Part shown: positions 53,175 to 62,417 of the stretch, piece by piece
Position numbering within the stretch: the first letter of the stretch is position 1
Layout: each line of letters opens with the position of its first letter
Assembly (NCBI RefSeq): GCF_001279775.1
Contig: NZ_LGDG01000213.1
Location: 1 to 64,000 of the forward strand
Direction of reading: 5' to 3'
From: Streptomyces sp. MMG1533
GTDB lineage: Bacteria > Actinomycetota > Actinomycetes > Streptomycetales > Streptomycetaceae
Length of the DNA: 64,000 nt
Notes under the pieces: model-generated
What the model was told of the DNA's origin: nothing
Seen by the model: the letters and a program-made list of their open reading frames with translations, nothing else
Database searches by the model: none
Position numbers and translations under genes: made by a program

Positions 53175-54617
53175 TCAGAGGATCGCTCCGGGGGTGTAAC
53201 CCGCGGCCTCCGGGCGCTGCTTCACGATCTCCTCGATACGGCCGACGACCGTGGCGACCTGGTCGGCGGCGGCGCCCGTGAAGGACAGCTTGTCGGCCAT
53301 CAGGGCGTCAAGCCGGGCACGGTCGAGCGGGATGCGCTCGTCGGCGGCCAGCTTGTCGAGCAGCTCGTTGCGCTCGGCGCCCTGCTCGCGCATCGCCAGC
53401 GCGGAGGCGACCGCGTTCTCCTTGATCGCCTCGTGCGCGAGCTCACGGCCGACGCCCGCGCGCACCGCGCCCATCAGCACCTTGGTGGTGGCGAGGAACG
53501 GCAGATAGCGGTCCAGCTCACGGGCGACGACCGCCGGGAAGGCGCCGAACTCGTCGAGCACCGTCAGGAACGTCTCCAGCAGACCGTCGAGGGCGAAGAA
53601 CGCGTCAGGCAGCGCGACGCGGCGCACCACCGAGCAGGACACGTCGCCCTCGTTCCACTGGTCGCCCGCCAGCTCGCCGGTCATCGACGCGTAGCCGCGC
53701 AGGATGACCATGAGTCCGTTGACGCGCTCGCAGGAGCGGGTGTTCATCTTGTGCGGCATCGCGGACGAGCCGACCTGGCCCGGCTTGAAGCCCTCGGTCA
53801 CCAGCTCGTGCCCGGCCATCAGCCGGATCGTCTTCGCCAGCGACGACGGGGCCGCCGCCAGCTGCACCAGCGAGGTCACGACCTCGTAGTCCAGCGAGCG
53901 CGGGTAGACCTGGCCGACCGAGGTGAAGGCCTGCGAGAAGCCCAGGTGCCCGGCGATCCGCTGCTCCAGCTCCGCGAGCTTGGCCGCGTCCCCGCTGAGC
54001 AGGTCCAGCATGTCCTGCGCCGTGCCCACGGGGCCCTTGATGCCACGCAGCGGGTAACGGCCGAGCAGCTCCTCGACCCTGCCGTACGCCACGAGCAGCT
54101 CGTCGGCCGCGGTCGCGAACCGCTTGCCGAGGGTCGTCGCCTGCGCGGCCACGTTGTGCGAGCGGCCGGCCATGACCAGCTCGCCGTACTCGCCCGCCAG
54201 CTTCCCGAGCCGCGCCAGTACGGCCACCGTGCGGTCGCGCACCAGCTCCAGCGAGAGCCGGATCTGCAGCTGCTCCACGTTCTCGGTGAGGTCCCGGGAC
54301 GTCATGCCCTTGTGCACGTGCTCGTGCCCGGCGAGGTCGTTGAACTCCTCGATCCGCGCCTTCACGTCATGCCGCGTGACCTTCTCACGCTCGGCGATCG
54401 AGGCCAGGTCGACCTGGTCGAGGACGCGCTCGTAGTCGGCGATCGCCGCGTCCGGCACCTCGATCCCGAGGTCCTTCTGGGCCCGCAGCACGGCGAGCCA
54501 GAGCTGACGCTCCAGCTTCACCTTCTGCTCGGGCGACCAGAGCGTGGCGAGCTCGGCGGAGGCGTAGCGTCCGGCGAGGACGTTCGGGATGCGGGGCTTG
54601 GCGGGAGCGGAAGTCAC
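53175..54617 (-). CDS. purB: adenylosuccinate lyase
   Basis: A 480-residue lyase of the fumarase/aspartase superfamily, catalysing two steps of purine synthesis (SAICAR to AICAR, adenylosuccinate to AMP). The signature GSSAMPHKMN is present, with TSRDLTENVEQLQ, AGRSHNVAAQATTLGKR and RSLDYEVV around the active site. GTG 54617 starts at VTSAPAKPRIPNVLAGRYAS. mug follows at once and may be translationally coupled. Confidence 0.96.
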   Translation of the reverse strand: MTSAPAKPRIPNVLAGRYASAELATLWSPEQKVKLERQLWLAVLRAQKDLGIEVPDAAIADYERVLDQVDLASIAEREKVTRHDVKARIEEFNDLAGHEHVHKGMTSRDLTENVEQLQIRLSLELVRDRTVAVLARLGKLAGEYGELVMAGRSHNVAAQATTLGKRFATAADELLVAYGRVEELLGRYPLRGIKGPVGTAQDMLDLLSGDAAKLAELEQRIAGHLGFSQAFTSVGQVYPRSLDYEVVTSLVQLAAAPSSLAKTIRLMAGHELVTEGFKPGQVGSSAMPHKMNTRSCERVNGLMVILRGYASMTGELAGDQWNEGDVSCSVVRRVALPDAFFALDGLLETFLTVLDEFGAFPAVVARELDRYLPFLATTKVLMGAVRAGVGRELAHEAIKENAVASALAMREQGAERNELLDKLAADERIPLDRARLDALMADKLSFTGAAADQVATVVGRIEEIVKQRPEAAGYTPGAIL

Positions 54618-54676
54618 GTGTACGGATTCTACTGGCGATTCCTGCAGGCCAGCGCCATGGGGTGGTTTGGCGGAAC

Positions 54677-55027
54677 CTACGAACGCCGTGGGGCCGCGTC
54701 CGTGATCTCCGCCGGCACATCGGTATGGCACAACTCCGGCGCGCACCAGCAGGCCGGCGCCTTCCCGCGCAACGCGGGCACCAGGTCCGGCAGCTCCGGC
54801 CGCTCCAGGAGATGCGCCGGGTACTTCGCCATGACCTCCGCCCGCGTCCCGTCCCGCTTCCTCGTCGGAGTGTCGTAGGCGAACGGGTCGTACAGCGGAT
54901 GCCGGGGCAGGTCCCAGCCGCCCATGGTCCAGCGGCGGCCGACATGGACCACGTCCTCGGGGGCGTGTTCCAGCCGGGGGCCGTACTCGTGGATCCGGCC
55001 CCTGACGTTGATCACCCGCGTGGCCAT
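54677..55027 (-). CDS. DUF4326 domain protein
   Basis: A 116-residue protein matching the DUF4326 pattern: RVINVRGR at the start, VVHVGRRWTMGGWDLPRHPLYDPF in the middle and LRGKAPACWCAPELCHTDV near the end. The CWCAPxxCH motif suggests metal binding or a redox role. Function unknown. It lies between purB and an SGNH hydrolase on the same strand, 6 bases from the latter. Confidence 0.82.
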   Translation of the reverse strand: MATRVINVRGRIHEYGPRLEHAPEDVVHVGRRWTMGGWDLPRHPLYDPFAYDTPTRKRDGTRAEVMAKYPAHLLERPELPDLVPALRGKAPACWCAPELCHTDVPAEITDAAPRRS

Positions 55028-55033
55028 GGCGGA

Positions 55034-55816
55034 TTACCCCGTGGGCCCCTCGTACGGCAGCAGGTCCGGCCGCTTCGGCGGCAGCCCGTCGCCAGAGGAA
55101 CGACCCGTCAGCCGGCGGCCTATCCACGGCAGCAGGTACTGCCGGGCGAAGCGGACGTCGGCGGCCCGGCGCGCGGCCCAGCCCGGCGGCAGGGTGAGCG
55201 GCATCGGGGTGCGCCACTCGGTGTCCTCGGGCTCGTAGCCGAGGGACTGCCAGACCGCCTCGGCGACCCGGCGGTGTCCCTCGCCCGTCAGATGCAGCCG
55301 GTCCACGTCCCACAGGCGCGGGTCTCCCAGCGAGGGCGCGCCGTACAGGTCGACGACCAGCGCGCCGTGCTTCTCGGCCAGCTCGTCGATGCAGACGAAC
55401 AACTCCTCCATGCGGGGCCGGAAACGCTCCAGGACCGGGCCCTGGCGCCCCGGGCTGCGCATCAGCACCAGCTGCTTGCAGGACGGGGCGAGCCGCTCCA
55501 CGGCCTCCGTCAGCAGAGCGCGCACCCGCCCCATGTCGCACTTGGGGCGGAGCGTGTCGTTGAGCCCGCCGACCAGTGTGATCACGTCGGCCTGCATCGC
55601 CGCCGCCACCTCGATCTGCTCGGCGACGATCTGCCCGATCAGCTTCCCGCGCACCGCGAGGTTGGCGTACCGGAAACCGGGGGAGTGGGCGGCCATCCGC
55701 CCGGCGAGCAGGTCGGCCCAGCCCCGGTAGGAGCCGTCCGGCAGCAGGTCCGACATGCCCTCGGTGAAGGAGTCGCCGACCGCGACCAGGCTGGTGTGTG
55801 TGGGGTTCTTCTGCAT
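55034..55816 (-). CDS. SGNH/GDSL hydrolase
   Basis: A 260-residue esterase-like hydrolase. Block I is AVGDSFTEGMSD with Ser16, block II Gly is in ANLAVRGKLIGQ, block III is VGGLND and block V is DRLHLTGEGHRR with Asp and His. No signal peptide, so it acts in the cytosol. The substrate is unknown. The C-terminal extension of about 60 residues is basic and unstructured in appearance. Confidence 0.9.
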   Translation of the reverse strand: MQKNPTHTSLVAVGDSFTEGMSDLLPDGSYRGWADLLAGRMAAHSPGFRYANLAVRGKLIGQIVAEQIEVAAAMQADVITLVGGLNDTLRPKCDMGRVRALLTEAVERLAPSCKQLVLMRSPGRQGPVLERFRPRMEELFVCIDELAEKHGALVVDLYGAPSLGDPRLWDVDRLHLTGEGHRRVAEAVWQSLGYEPEDTEWRTPMPLTLPPGWAARRAADVRFARQYLLPWIGRRLTGRSSGDGLPPKRPDLLPYEGPTG

Positions 55817-55882
55817 GGCGTCAGAGATGGTAACCCGGGTCCATACCCATCGGTCGGTCGGCCCGGGCCCCCACCTCGCCGA

Positions 55883-56896
55883 TCACGCCCGTTGCCCGAA
55901 CAGCTCCCGCAGCACGTCCTCCATGGTCACCAGACCGGTCAGCCGCCCGTCCGAGCCCAGCACGGCCGCGAGATGCGTACGGCTGCCCCGCATCGCCGTG
56001 AGGACGTCGTCCAGCGGCGTGCTCTCCCGTACCCGGGCGCTGGGCCGCATGTCCTGCACCCGGAACGGGAGGTCCCGCGGAGTGGCGTCCAGCGCGTCCT
56101 TCACATGCAGGTAGCCGACGATGCGGCGCCCTTCGTCCACCACCGGGAAGCGGGAGAACCCGGACTCCGCCGACAGCCGCTCCAACTGTTCCGGAGTGAT
56201 GCCCACGCGCGCGTAGACGACCCGTTCCAGGGGGAGCACCACGTCCCGCACCGGTCGGCGCCCCAGCTCCAGCGCGTCGCGCAGCCGCTCCTGCGCACGG
56301 TCGTCGATCAGACCCGCCTCGCCGGAGTCCCGCACGATCCGGGCCAGCTCGGCGTCCGAGAAGGTGGCCGCGACCTCGTCCTTGGTCTCGACCCTGAGCA
56401 GCTTCAGCAGGGCGTTCGCGAAGGCGTTGACGGTGAAGATCACCGGTCGCAGCGCCCGGGCCAGGGCGACCAGCGGCGGGCCGAGCAGCAGGGCGCTGCG
56501 CACCGGCTCCGCGAGCGCGATGTTCTTCGGTACCATCTCGCCGAGCAGCATGTGCAGATACGTGGCCAGGCTCAGCGCGATCACGAACGAGACCGCGTGT
56601 CCGGCACCGGCGGGCACGCCCAGCGCGTGGAACACCGGCTCCAGCAGATGCGCGATGGCCGGCTCCGCGACCACGCCCAGGACCAGCGTGCACAGCGTGA
56701 TGCCGAGCTGCGCGGCCGCCATCAGCGCGGACACGTGCTGCAGCCCCCACAGCACGCTCTTCGCACGCCGGTCGTCCTGGTCGGCATACGGCTCGATCTG
56801 GCTGCGGCGCACGGAGATCAGCGCGAACTCGGCGCCCACGAAGAAGGCGTTGACGACGAGGGTCGCCAGTCCGATCAGCAACTGGATGGCGGTCAC
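55883..56896 (-). CDS. CNNM/HlyC-type membrane protein with CBS pair
   Basis: A 337-residue protein: DUF21 membrane domain with about four helices (NAFFVGAEFALISVRRSQIE, LHMLLGEMVPKNIALAEP), then two CBS domains from about residue 205. These proteins are linked to Mg2+/Co2+ transport and resistance. The C-terminal CorC domain is lacking, unlike its upstream neighbour. The start overlaps that neighbour's stop by ATGA. Confidence 0.9.
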   Translation of the reverse strand: MTAIQLLIGLATLVVNAFFVGAEFALISVRRSQIEPYADQDDRRAKSVLWGLQHVSALMAAAQLGITLCTLVLGVVAEPAIAHLLEPVFHALGVPAGAGHAVSFVIALSLATYLHMLLGEMVPKNIALAEPVRSALLLGPPLVALARALRPVIFTVNAFANALLKLLRVETKDEVAATFSDAELARIVRDSGEAGLIDDRAQERLRDALELGRRPVRDVVLPLERVVYARVGITPEQLERLSAESGFSRFPVVDEGRRIVGYLHVKDALDATPRDLPFRVQDMRPSARVRESTPLDDVLTAMRGSRTHLAAVLGSDGRLTGLVTMEDVLRELFGQRA

Positions 56897-58227
56897 TTGC
56901 CCTCCACCTCCGTCATTCCCTCGATCAATGGCGCGTGCAGCAGCAGCCGTGCGGCCCTGCGGCCCGACGCGTCCACCACGTCCAGCCGCCAGCCCGCGAC
57001 CTCGACCCGGTCACCGACGGCGGGGATGCGGCCGAGCTCCGTCGCGACGAGGCCGGCCAGGGTCTCGTAGGGCCCCTCTGGCGTTCTCAGGCCGACGCGG
57101 GCGAGCTGGTCGGTGCGGGTGGAGCCGTCCGCGGAGTACAGGGTGCGGCCGTCGTCGTCGGTGCCCGCCGGGGCCAGGCCCGGCGTCTCGTGCGGGTCGT
57201 GCTCGTCCCGCACCTCGCCGACGACCTCCTCGACGATGTCCTCCAGCGTGGCCACGCCCGCCGTACCGCCGTACTCGTCGATGACCACGGCCATCGTGCG
57301 CTTTCCGGACAGCCGGTCCAGGAGCCGGTCGACGGTGAGGGACTCCGGGACCAGGAGCGGCTCGCGCATCAGCTCGGACACGGACACGCGCAGGCGGAGC
57401 CCGGCGGGCACCGCGAGGACGTCCTTGATGTGCGCGGTGCCCACGACCGAGTCGAGGTTGCCGCGGTAGACCGGGAACCGGGACAGGCCGGTCGCCCGGG
57501 TCGCGTTCGCCACGTCCTCGCAGGTCGCCTGGACGTCCAGGGCGATGACCTGCACGCGCGGTGTCATCACGTTCTCCGCGGTCAGGTCGGCGAGGTTCAG
57601 CGTCCGTACGAACAGCTCGGCGGTGTCCGCCTCCAGGGCGCCCTCCCGGGCGGAGTGCCGGGCCAGCGCGGCCAGCTCCTGGGGCCCGCGCGCGGAAGCC
57701 AGCTCCTCGGCGGGCTCGAGCCCGAAGATGCGCACCGCGCGGTTGGCGGTGTTGTTGAGGTGGGTGATGAAGGGGCGGAACGCGGCGCTGAACCAGCGCT
57801 GCGCGTTGCCCACCCGCTTGGCCACGGCCAGCGGCGAGGAGATCGCCCAGTTCTTCGGCACCAGCTCGCCGACCACCATCAGGAACACCGTCGACAGGGC
57901 CGTACCGAGCACCAGCGCCAGGGAGCTCGCCGTGGAGCGCGAGATGCCGACCGATTCCAGCGGGCCCGCGATCAGCGCGGCGATCGACGGCTCGGCGAGC
58001 ATGCCGACCACCAGGTTGGTGACCGTGATGCCGAGCTGCGCGCCGGAGAGCTGGAAGGTCAGGCTCCGTACGGCCTTCAGGGCACCGGCCGCGCCCCGCT
58101 CGCCGCGCTCCACCGCGCGTTCCAGCTCGCTGCGCTCGACGGTGGTCAGCGAGAACTCCGCGGCGACGAAGGCACCACATATCAGCGAGAGCAGGATCGC
58201 CAAGAGCAGGAGGAGTACTTCTGTCAT
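56893..58227 (-). CDS. CNNM/HlyC-type membrane protein with CBS and CorC domains
   Basis: A 444-residue protein: DUF21 membrane domain (ICGAFVAAEFSLTTVERSEL, VVGELVPKNWAISSPLAVAK), a CBS pair at about 205-335 (ENVMTPRVQVIALD, MAVVIDEYGGTAGVATLED) and a C-terminal CorC/HlyC domain. It is probably a divalent-cation transporter or regulator. First gene of a coupled pair with a shorter paralogue, which suggests a heterodimer. Confidence 0.92.
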   Translation of the reverse strand: MTEVLLLLLAILLSLICGAFVAAEFSLTTVERSELERAVERGERGAAGALKAVRSLTFQLSGAQLGITVTNLVVGMLAEPSIAALIAGPLESVGISRSTASSLALVLGTALSTVFLMVVGELVPKNWAISSPLAVAKRVGNAQRWFSAAFRPFITHLNNTANRAVRIFGLEPAEELASARGPQELAALARHSAREGALEADTAELFVRTLNLADLTAENVMTPRVQVIALDVQATCEDVANATRATGLSRFPVYRGNLDSVVGTAHIKDVLAVPAGLRLRVSVSELMREPLLVPESLTVDRLLDRLSGKRTMAVVIDEYGGTAGVATLEDIVEEVVGEVRDEHDPHETPGLAPAGTDDDGRTLYSADGSTRTDQLARVGLRTPEGPYETLAGLVATELGRIPAVGDRVEVAGWRLDVVDASGRRAARLLLHAPLIEGMTEVEGK

Positions 58228-58397
58228 CGGGTCACCTCCGTCCCATGGTCGGACAGGGCAGGGAGGATCGCGCGATGTCGCGTACTGGGAGGCTCGCCCA
58301 TGGGCGGACGCTCACACCTTTCATGGAGTACCGAGTGGCCCACCAAGGGTAAAGGATGGGCAAAAGAGTGCGTTCGGTGGTCGGTTCCCCAGGTCCG

Positions 58398-58823
58398 TCA
58401 GGCCGTGAGGGGCTTCACCCAGCGTCGCCACTTCTCCTCGGGCGCGTACCCGGCCGCCCGCCACGCGTGGTGCGCGGTCTCGTTGCGCGTCAGCACCATC
58501 GCGTCCCCGCGGCGGCCGCCCAGCCGTACGAAGCGCTCCTCGGCGGCCGTGAGCAGGGCGCCGCCGATGCCGCGGCGGCGGCGGTCCGGGTGGACCGCGA
58601 GCCGGTACAGATGGCAGCGCCAGCCGTCGAAGCCCGCGATCACCGTGCCGACCAGTTCCCCGTCGAGCTCGGCCAGGATCAACGCCTCGGGGTCGCGGGT
58701 GACCAGCCGCTCCACGCCGCTCCGGTCGTCGCTGATGCTCGTACCCTCGGCGGCCACCTTCCAGAAGGCCAGCACGCTGTCGAGGTCGTCGGGCGTCGCG
58801 GCCCGTATCCGCAGGTCAGTCAT
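58398..58823 (-). CDS. GNAT family N-acetyltransferase
   Basis: A 141-residue single-domain acetyltransferase. The acetyl-CoA motif is LAVHPDRRRRGIGGALLTAAEER and the C-terminal motif B is NETAHHAWRAAGYAP. Substrate not evident. ATG 58823. Confidence 0.9.
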   Translation of the reverse strand: MTDLRIRAATPDDLDSVLAFWKVAAEGTSISDDRSGVERLVTRDPEALILAELDGELVGTVIAGFDGWRCHLYRLAVHPDRRRRGIGGALLTAAEERFVRLGGRRGDAMVLTRNETAHHAWRAAGYAPEEKWRRWVKPLTA

Positions 58824-58879
58824 ACGACGATCCCATCACGCCCGCCGGACCGGGACGCGGAGTTCCAGCATCCGGACGG

Positions 58880-59799
58880 TCATCGGCCCTGCAAGCGAGC
58901 GACCACCGGCGCGAACGCCTCCATGTACGGCTCCAGGACGGTGAGATACGAGAACCCGTACCGCTCGCGCTGCGCCAGCACCTTCGCGGTGATCTGCTCC
59001 AGGGTGCCGGCCAGCACGAGGGGCAGTTTCAGGGCCTGATCGACGGTCAGGTCCGGCACCCGCTCCACCAGGGGCCGGACGGCGGCCTCGGGGTCGTCGG
59101 TGACCACCACCAGCTGGATGAGGAGGTTCAGTTCCGCCGGTTCCGCGCGCCCCTTCGCCAGGTCCCGGTACCGGGCCACGCGCTCGTCGAGTTCCTCGGG
59201 TGTGATCGGCAGCAGCTTCCCCACCGTGTTCCCCGGCACCGGGCGGGCGCCGGTGAAGGCCGCGATGTCGGCGTGCTCGGCGGTGAGCCGCAGCATGCGG
59301 TCGCCGTTGCCGCCGACCATGAGCGGCACCTTCCGCACCGGCTGCGGCAGGGGGGTCCCCCGCTCGGGGAAAGTCGAGAGTGGGGGAGATCGGGGGAGCC
59401 GAGGAGCCGCTCCAACTCCTCGATCGTGTGCTGCAGATGGTCCACCCGTTCGACCGGCGAGCCGTACGGCAGCCCGGCCGTGTCGTGCTCGGCCTGTACG
59501 TATCCGGCGCCCAGGCCCAGTTCCAGGCGCCCACCGGTCAGCGCGTCCGTCGTGGCGACCTCGCGGGCCAGCAGCGCGGGGTTCCAGAAACCGGCGTTGA
59601 GGACGAACGTGCCCAGCCGTGGCCGCTCGGTCGCCTCCGCCGCCGCGACCAGCGCCGGGAACGGCGCGACCATGCCGAGATGGTCGGGGACCAGGATCAC
59701 GTCGTACCCGAGCTCCTCGGCCCGACGGCACTTGGCGCGCCACTCGTCGGCGGGGGCGGGGACGATCATGCTGGCACCGAAGCGGAACGGACGGGACAT
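58880..59799 (-). pseudogene. LLM-class F420-dependent oxidoreductase, frame broken by a repeat
   Basis: The N-terminal half (FRFGASMIVPAPADEW, GYDVILVPDHLGMVAPFPAL, LGTFVLNAGFWNPALLAREV, GLGAGYVQAEHD) and the C-terminal half (VPLMVGGNGDRMLRLTAEHA, YGFSYLTVLEPYM) are both good luciferase-like oxidoreductase sequence but lie in different frames. The break falls at the palindromic repeat 59351-59398, whose insertion shifts the frame. The two halves together have normal length. Either a real pseudogene or a local assembly error in a GC-rich hairpin. Confidence 0.8.
59351..59398. repeat. palindromic GC-rich repeat inserted in the LLM gene
   Basis: A 48-base G/C-run element with nested inverted repeats (tcccc...gggga; ctcgggg...cgag). 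It resembles the short palindromic repeats found many times in Streptomyces chromosomes. Its core tcccccgctcgggg recurs at 50386-50399. Confidence 0.65.
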
Positions 59800-59845
59800 G
59801 AACTCTCCTCAGCGGCAAGCGATTTGAGTACCCGCCGCGATTCCG

Positions 59846-62413
59846 TCACTCGTGCGCGATGGCCGCCAGCACATTCATGCGGGATGCACGCAACGCGGGC
59901 AGCAGCGCCGCCACCACACCCACCACCGCCGAGCCGACCACGACCGCGACGATCGTGCCCCAGGGGATCGCGAGCGCGTTCATGCCCTGCAGCGCCAGCA
60001 CCTGCTGGGTGCACACGCCCCACACCAGCCCCAGGGCGAGCCCCAGCACCGCGCCGAACACCGCGATCACGACCGACTCCAGCCGGATCATCCGGCGCAG
60101 TTGCCGCCGGGCGAGCCCGATGGCCCGCAGCAGACCGATCTCCCGGGTCCGCTCCACGACCGACAGGGCAAGGGTGTTGACCACGCCGAGGACCGCGATG
60201 ACGATCGCGAGCCCCAGCAGCGCGTACACGAGGTAGAGCAGGACCGCGATCTGGTCGTGGACCAGCTCCTTGTAGTCGGCCAGGTCGCGCACCTGCACCT
60301 GCGGATACGGGTCGAGCGTCCGCTCGAGGCCGGCACGCAGGTCGTCCGCGCTCGTCCCGGAGGCCGCGTTCACGTACAGCGTGGAGTCCTGGCCGCCCGG
60401 CGCGAACCTCTCCAGCGTGGCCAGGCCGAAGTACAGACCGCCCTGCGTGCCGAACCCCTCGGCGGCGTCCTGGTCGGTGAGGGCGCCCACGGTCAGTTCG
60501 GTGGTGCGTCCGCCCTGGAACTCGACGGGGATCGCGCTGCCGACCCGGACGCCGTGGTCGCGCGCGAAGTCCAGGTCCATGGCGAAGCTGCCGTCGGCGA
60601 GCGCCGCCGCGGTGTCTGCCTGCGCGTACGTGATGTTGGCGACCTCGTCGAGCTGCGGGTCGTAGGCCGCTGCGGTCGTCTCGACCCGGTCGCCGTCCGG
60701 CAGCCGTACGGCGACCGGCGTGAACCGCGACCTGACGACGAGACCGACGCCCTCCGTGTCCCGCACCGCGTCGGTGACCTCCTGCGGGAAGGGCAGGAAG
60801 TTGCCGTTCTGCACGACGAAGTCGGCGCCCAGCGTCTCGTCGATCTGCTGGTCGAAGGACTCGCTCATCGAGGCGCTCGCCACCGACATCCCGCCGACCA
60901 GGGCGAGGCCCACCATCAGCGCCGCCGCGGTGGCGCCGGTGCGGCGGGGATTGCGCAGGGCGTTGCGCTGGCTCATCCGGCCGACCGACCCGAACAGCGC
61001 GGGGAACGCGCCGCCGAGCACCCGGATGACCGGCCGCACCAGCAGCGGGCCCGCGATCACGGTGGCGAGAAGGGTCAGGACGATACCGAGGCCCAGCAGG
61101 GAGGCCGCCGAACCGGTCTCGGACGCGGTCACGCAGCCGACGAGCGCGGCCGCGCCGGCCGCTCCCACGACACCGCCGACGATCGCCCGCGTCCTGAGCG
61201 GCCGGCCGATCCCGGCGATCTCGGCGTCCGCGAGAGCCGCCATCGGCGAGACGCCCGCCGCGCGCCGGGCCGGGAGGTAGGCCGCGACGAAGGTGACGCC
61301 GACACCGACGACGTACGCCGCCACCGGCGTGGTCCAACCGATCACCATCTCGCCGGCACGGATGTTCATGCCGATCGCGTTCATCAGCTCGATCAGCCCG
61401 GCCGCGAGCCCGATGCCGGTGGCGAGGCCCAGCGTGGAGCCGACCAGGCCGAGCAGCAGTGCCTCGGTGAGGACCGAGCGGCGGACCTGGCGCCGGTCGG
61501 CGCCCAGCGCGCGCAGCAGGCCCAGCTCGCGGGTGCGCTGGGCGATCAGCATCGAGAAGGTGTTGACGATGAGGAAGACGCCGACCAGCACGGCGATGCC
61601 GGCGAAGCCGAGCATGACGTACTTGATGATGTCGAGGAATCCGCCGAGCTGTTCGACGTCCGACTCGGCCTGCTCGTCTGCGGTCCGGTAGTCGTAGGTG
61701 CCCGTACCGAGCGCGGCGGCCACGCGCTGCTTCAGCTGGTCGTCGCTGACGCCCTCGTCGGCGTCGACCGAGATGCTGGTGGCGGCCTTGGCGTCGCCCA
61801 GCAGTTTCTCCCGCGCGGTCTCGGGGTCGAGGAAGAGCAGCGCGGCACCGGGGTTGGTGGTGGTGAAGGTGGCGATGCCGACGACCTCGACCTTGAACGA
61901 TCCCGGGCCCGCGATCACGGTGAGCGTGTCGCCGATCCGCACGTCCTTGCGGTCGGCGGTCTCCGAGTCGAGCATCGCCTGGGCCGGTCCGCGCGGGGCG
62001 TGTCCGGAGGTGAGCTCCACGGGGCTGCGCTCGTCCGGGTTCCAGTCGGTGCCGATGGTCGGGGCGCCGGTGGTCGGACCGACGGTCTCGTTCTCGTCGT
62101 CGACGACGGTGATGTTCTCGACCTCGGCGTCCGAGCGCGCGGCGGCGACCCCGTCGACCCGGGCCACGCGGGCCGCGAGATCGGCCGGCAGGGTGGCCGT
62201 CATGCCGGACGGCACCGCCTCGTCGAGGTTCTCCTTCGGGCTGACGGTGACGTCGGGCGCGGTCGAGGCGAAGAGCCGGTCGAAGGTCCGGCTGAGCGTG
62301 TCGGAGAAGATCAGGCTGCCCGCGACGAACGCCACCGACAGGACGACGGCCAGCGCGGACAGCAGCAGCCGTCCCTTGTGGGCGAGGAAGCTGCGGAGCG
62401 TCGCCTTCAGCAC
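59846..62413 (-). CDS. FtsX/MacB-like ABC transporter permease
   Basis: An 855-residue permease with two FtsX domains. The N-terminus has a membrane helix (LLLSALAVVLSVAFVAGSLIF) and a large extracellular MacB_PCD-like domain to about residue 260; FtsX helices follow at about 265-390, then a second extracellular part and helices at about 735-850. The pattern LGLLRALGADRRQVRRSVLTE and its repeat IGLLRAIGLARRQLRRMIRLE show internal duplication. With the ATPase upstream it probably exports or extracts lipids or peptides. Confidence 0.93.
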   Translation of the reverse strand: MLKATLRSFLAHKGRLLLSALAVVLSVAFVAGSLIFSDTLSRTFDRLFASTAPDVTVSPKENLDEAVPSGMTATLPADLAARVARVDGVAAARSDAEVENITVVDDENETVGPTTGAPTIGTDWNPDERSPVELTSGHAPRGPAQAMLDSETADRKDVRIGDTLTVIAGPGSFKVEVVGIATFTTTNPGAALLFLDPETAREKLLGDAKAATSISVDADEGVSDDQLKQRVAAALGTGTYDYRTADEQAESDVEQLGGFLDIIKYVMLGFAGIAVLVGVFLIVNTFSMLIAQRTRELGLLRALGADRRQVRRSVLTEALLLGLVGSTLGLATGIGLAAGLIELMNAIGMNIRAGEMVIGWTTPVAAYVVGVGVTFVAAYLPARRAAGVSPMAALADAEIAGIGRPLRTRAIVGGVVGAAGAAALVGCVTASETGSAASLLGLGIVLTLLATVIAGPLLVRPVIRVLGGAFPALFGSVGRMSQRNALRNPRRTGATAAALMVGLALVGGMSVASASMSESFDQQIDETLGADFVVQNGNFLPFPQEVTDAVRDTEGVGLVVRSRFTPVAVRLPDGDRVETTAAAYDPQLDEVANITYAQADTAAALADGSFAMDLDFARDHGVRVGSAIPVEFQGGRTTELTVGALTDQDAAEGFGTQGGLYFGLATLERFAPGGQDSTLYVNAASGTSADDLRAGLERTLDPYPQVQVRDLADYKELVHDQIAVLLYLVYALLGLAIVIAVLGVVNTLALSVVERTREIGLLRAIGLARRQLRRMIRLESVVIAVFGAVLGLALGLVWGVCTQQVLALQGMNALAIPWGTIVAVVVGSAVVGVVAALLPALRASRMNVLAAIAHE

Positions 62414-62417
62414 GGGA

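Noticed and set aside
58295..58306. Palindrome CGCCCATGGGCG upstream of the CNNM gene pair
   Set aside because: A single short palindrome in GC-rich DNA with no partner site or nearby regulator; expected by chance.
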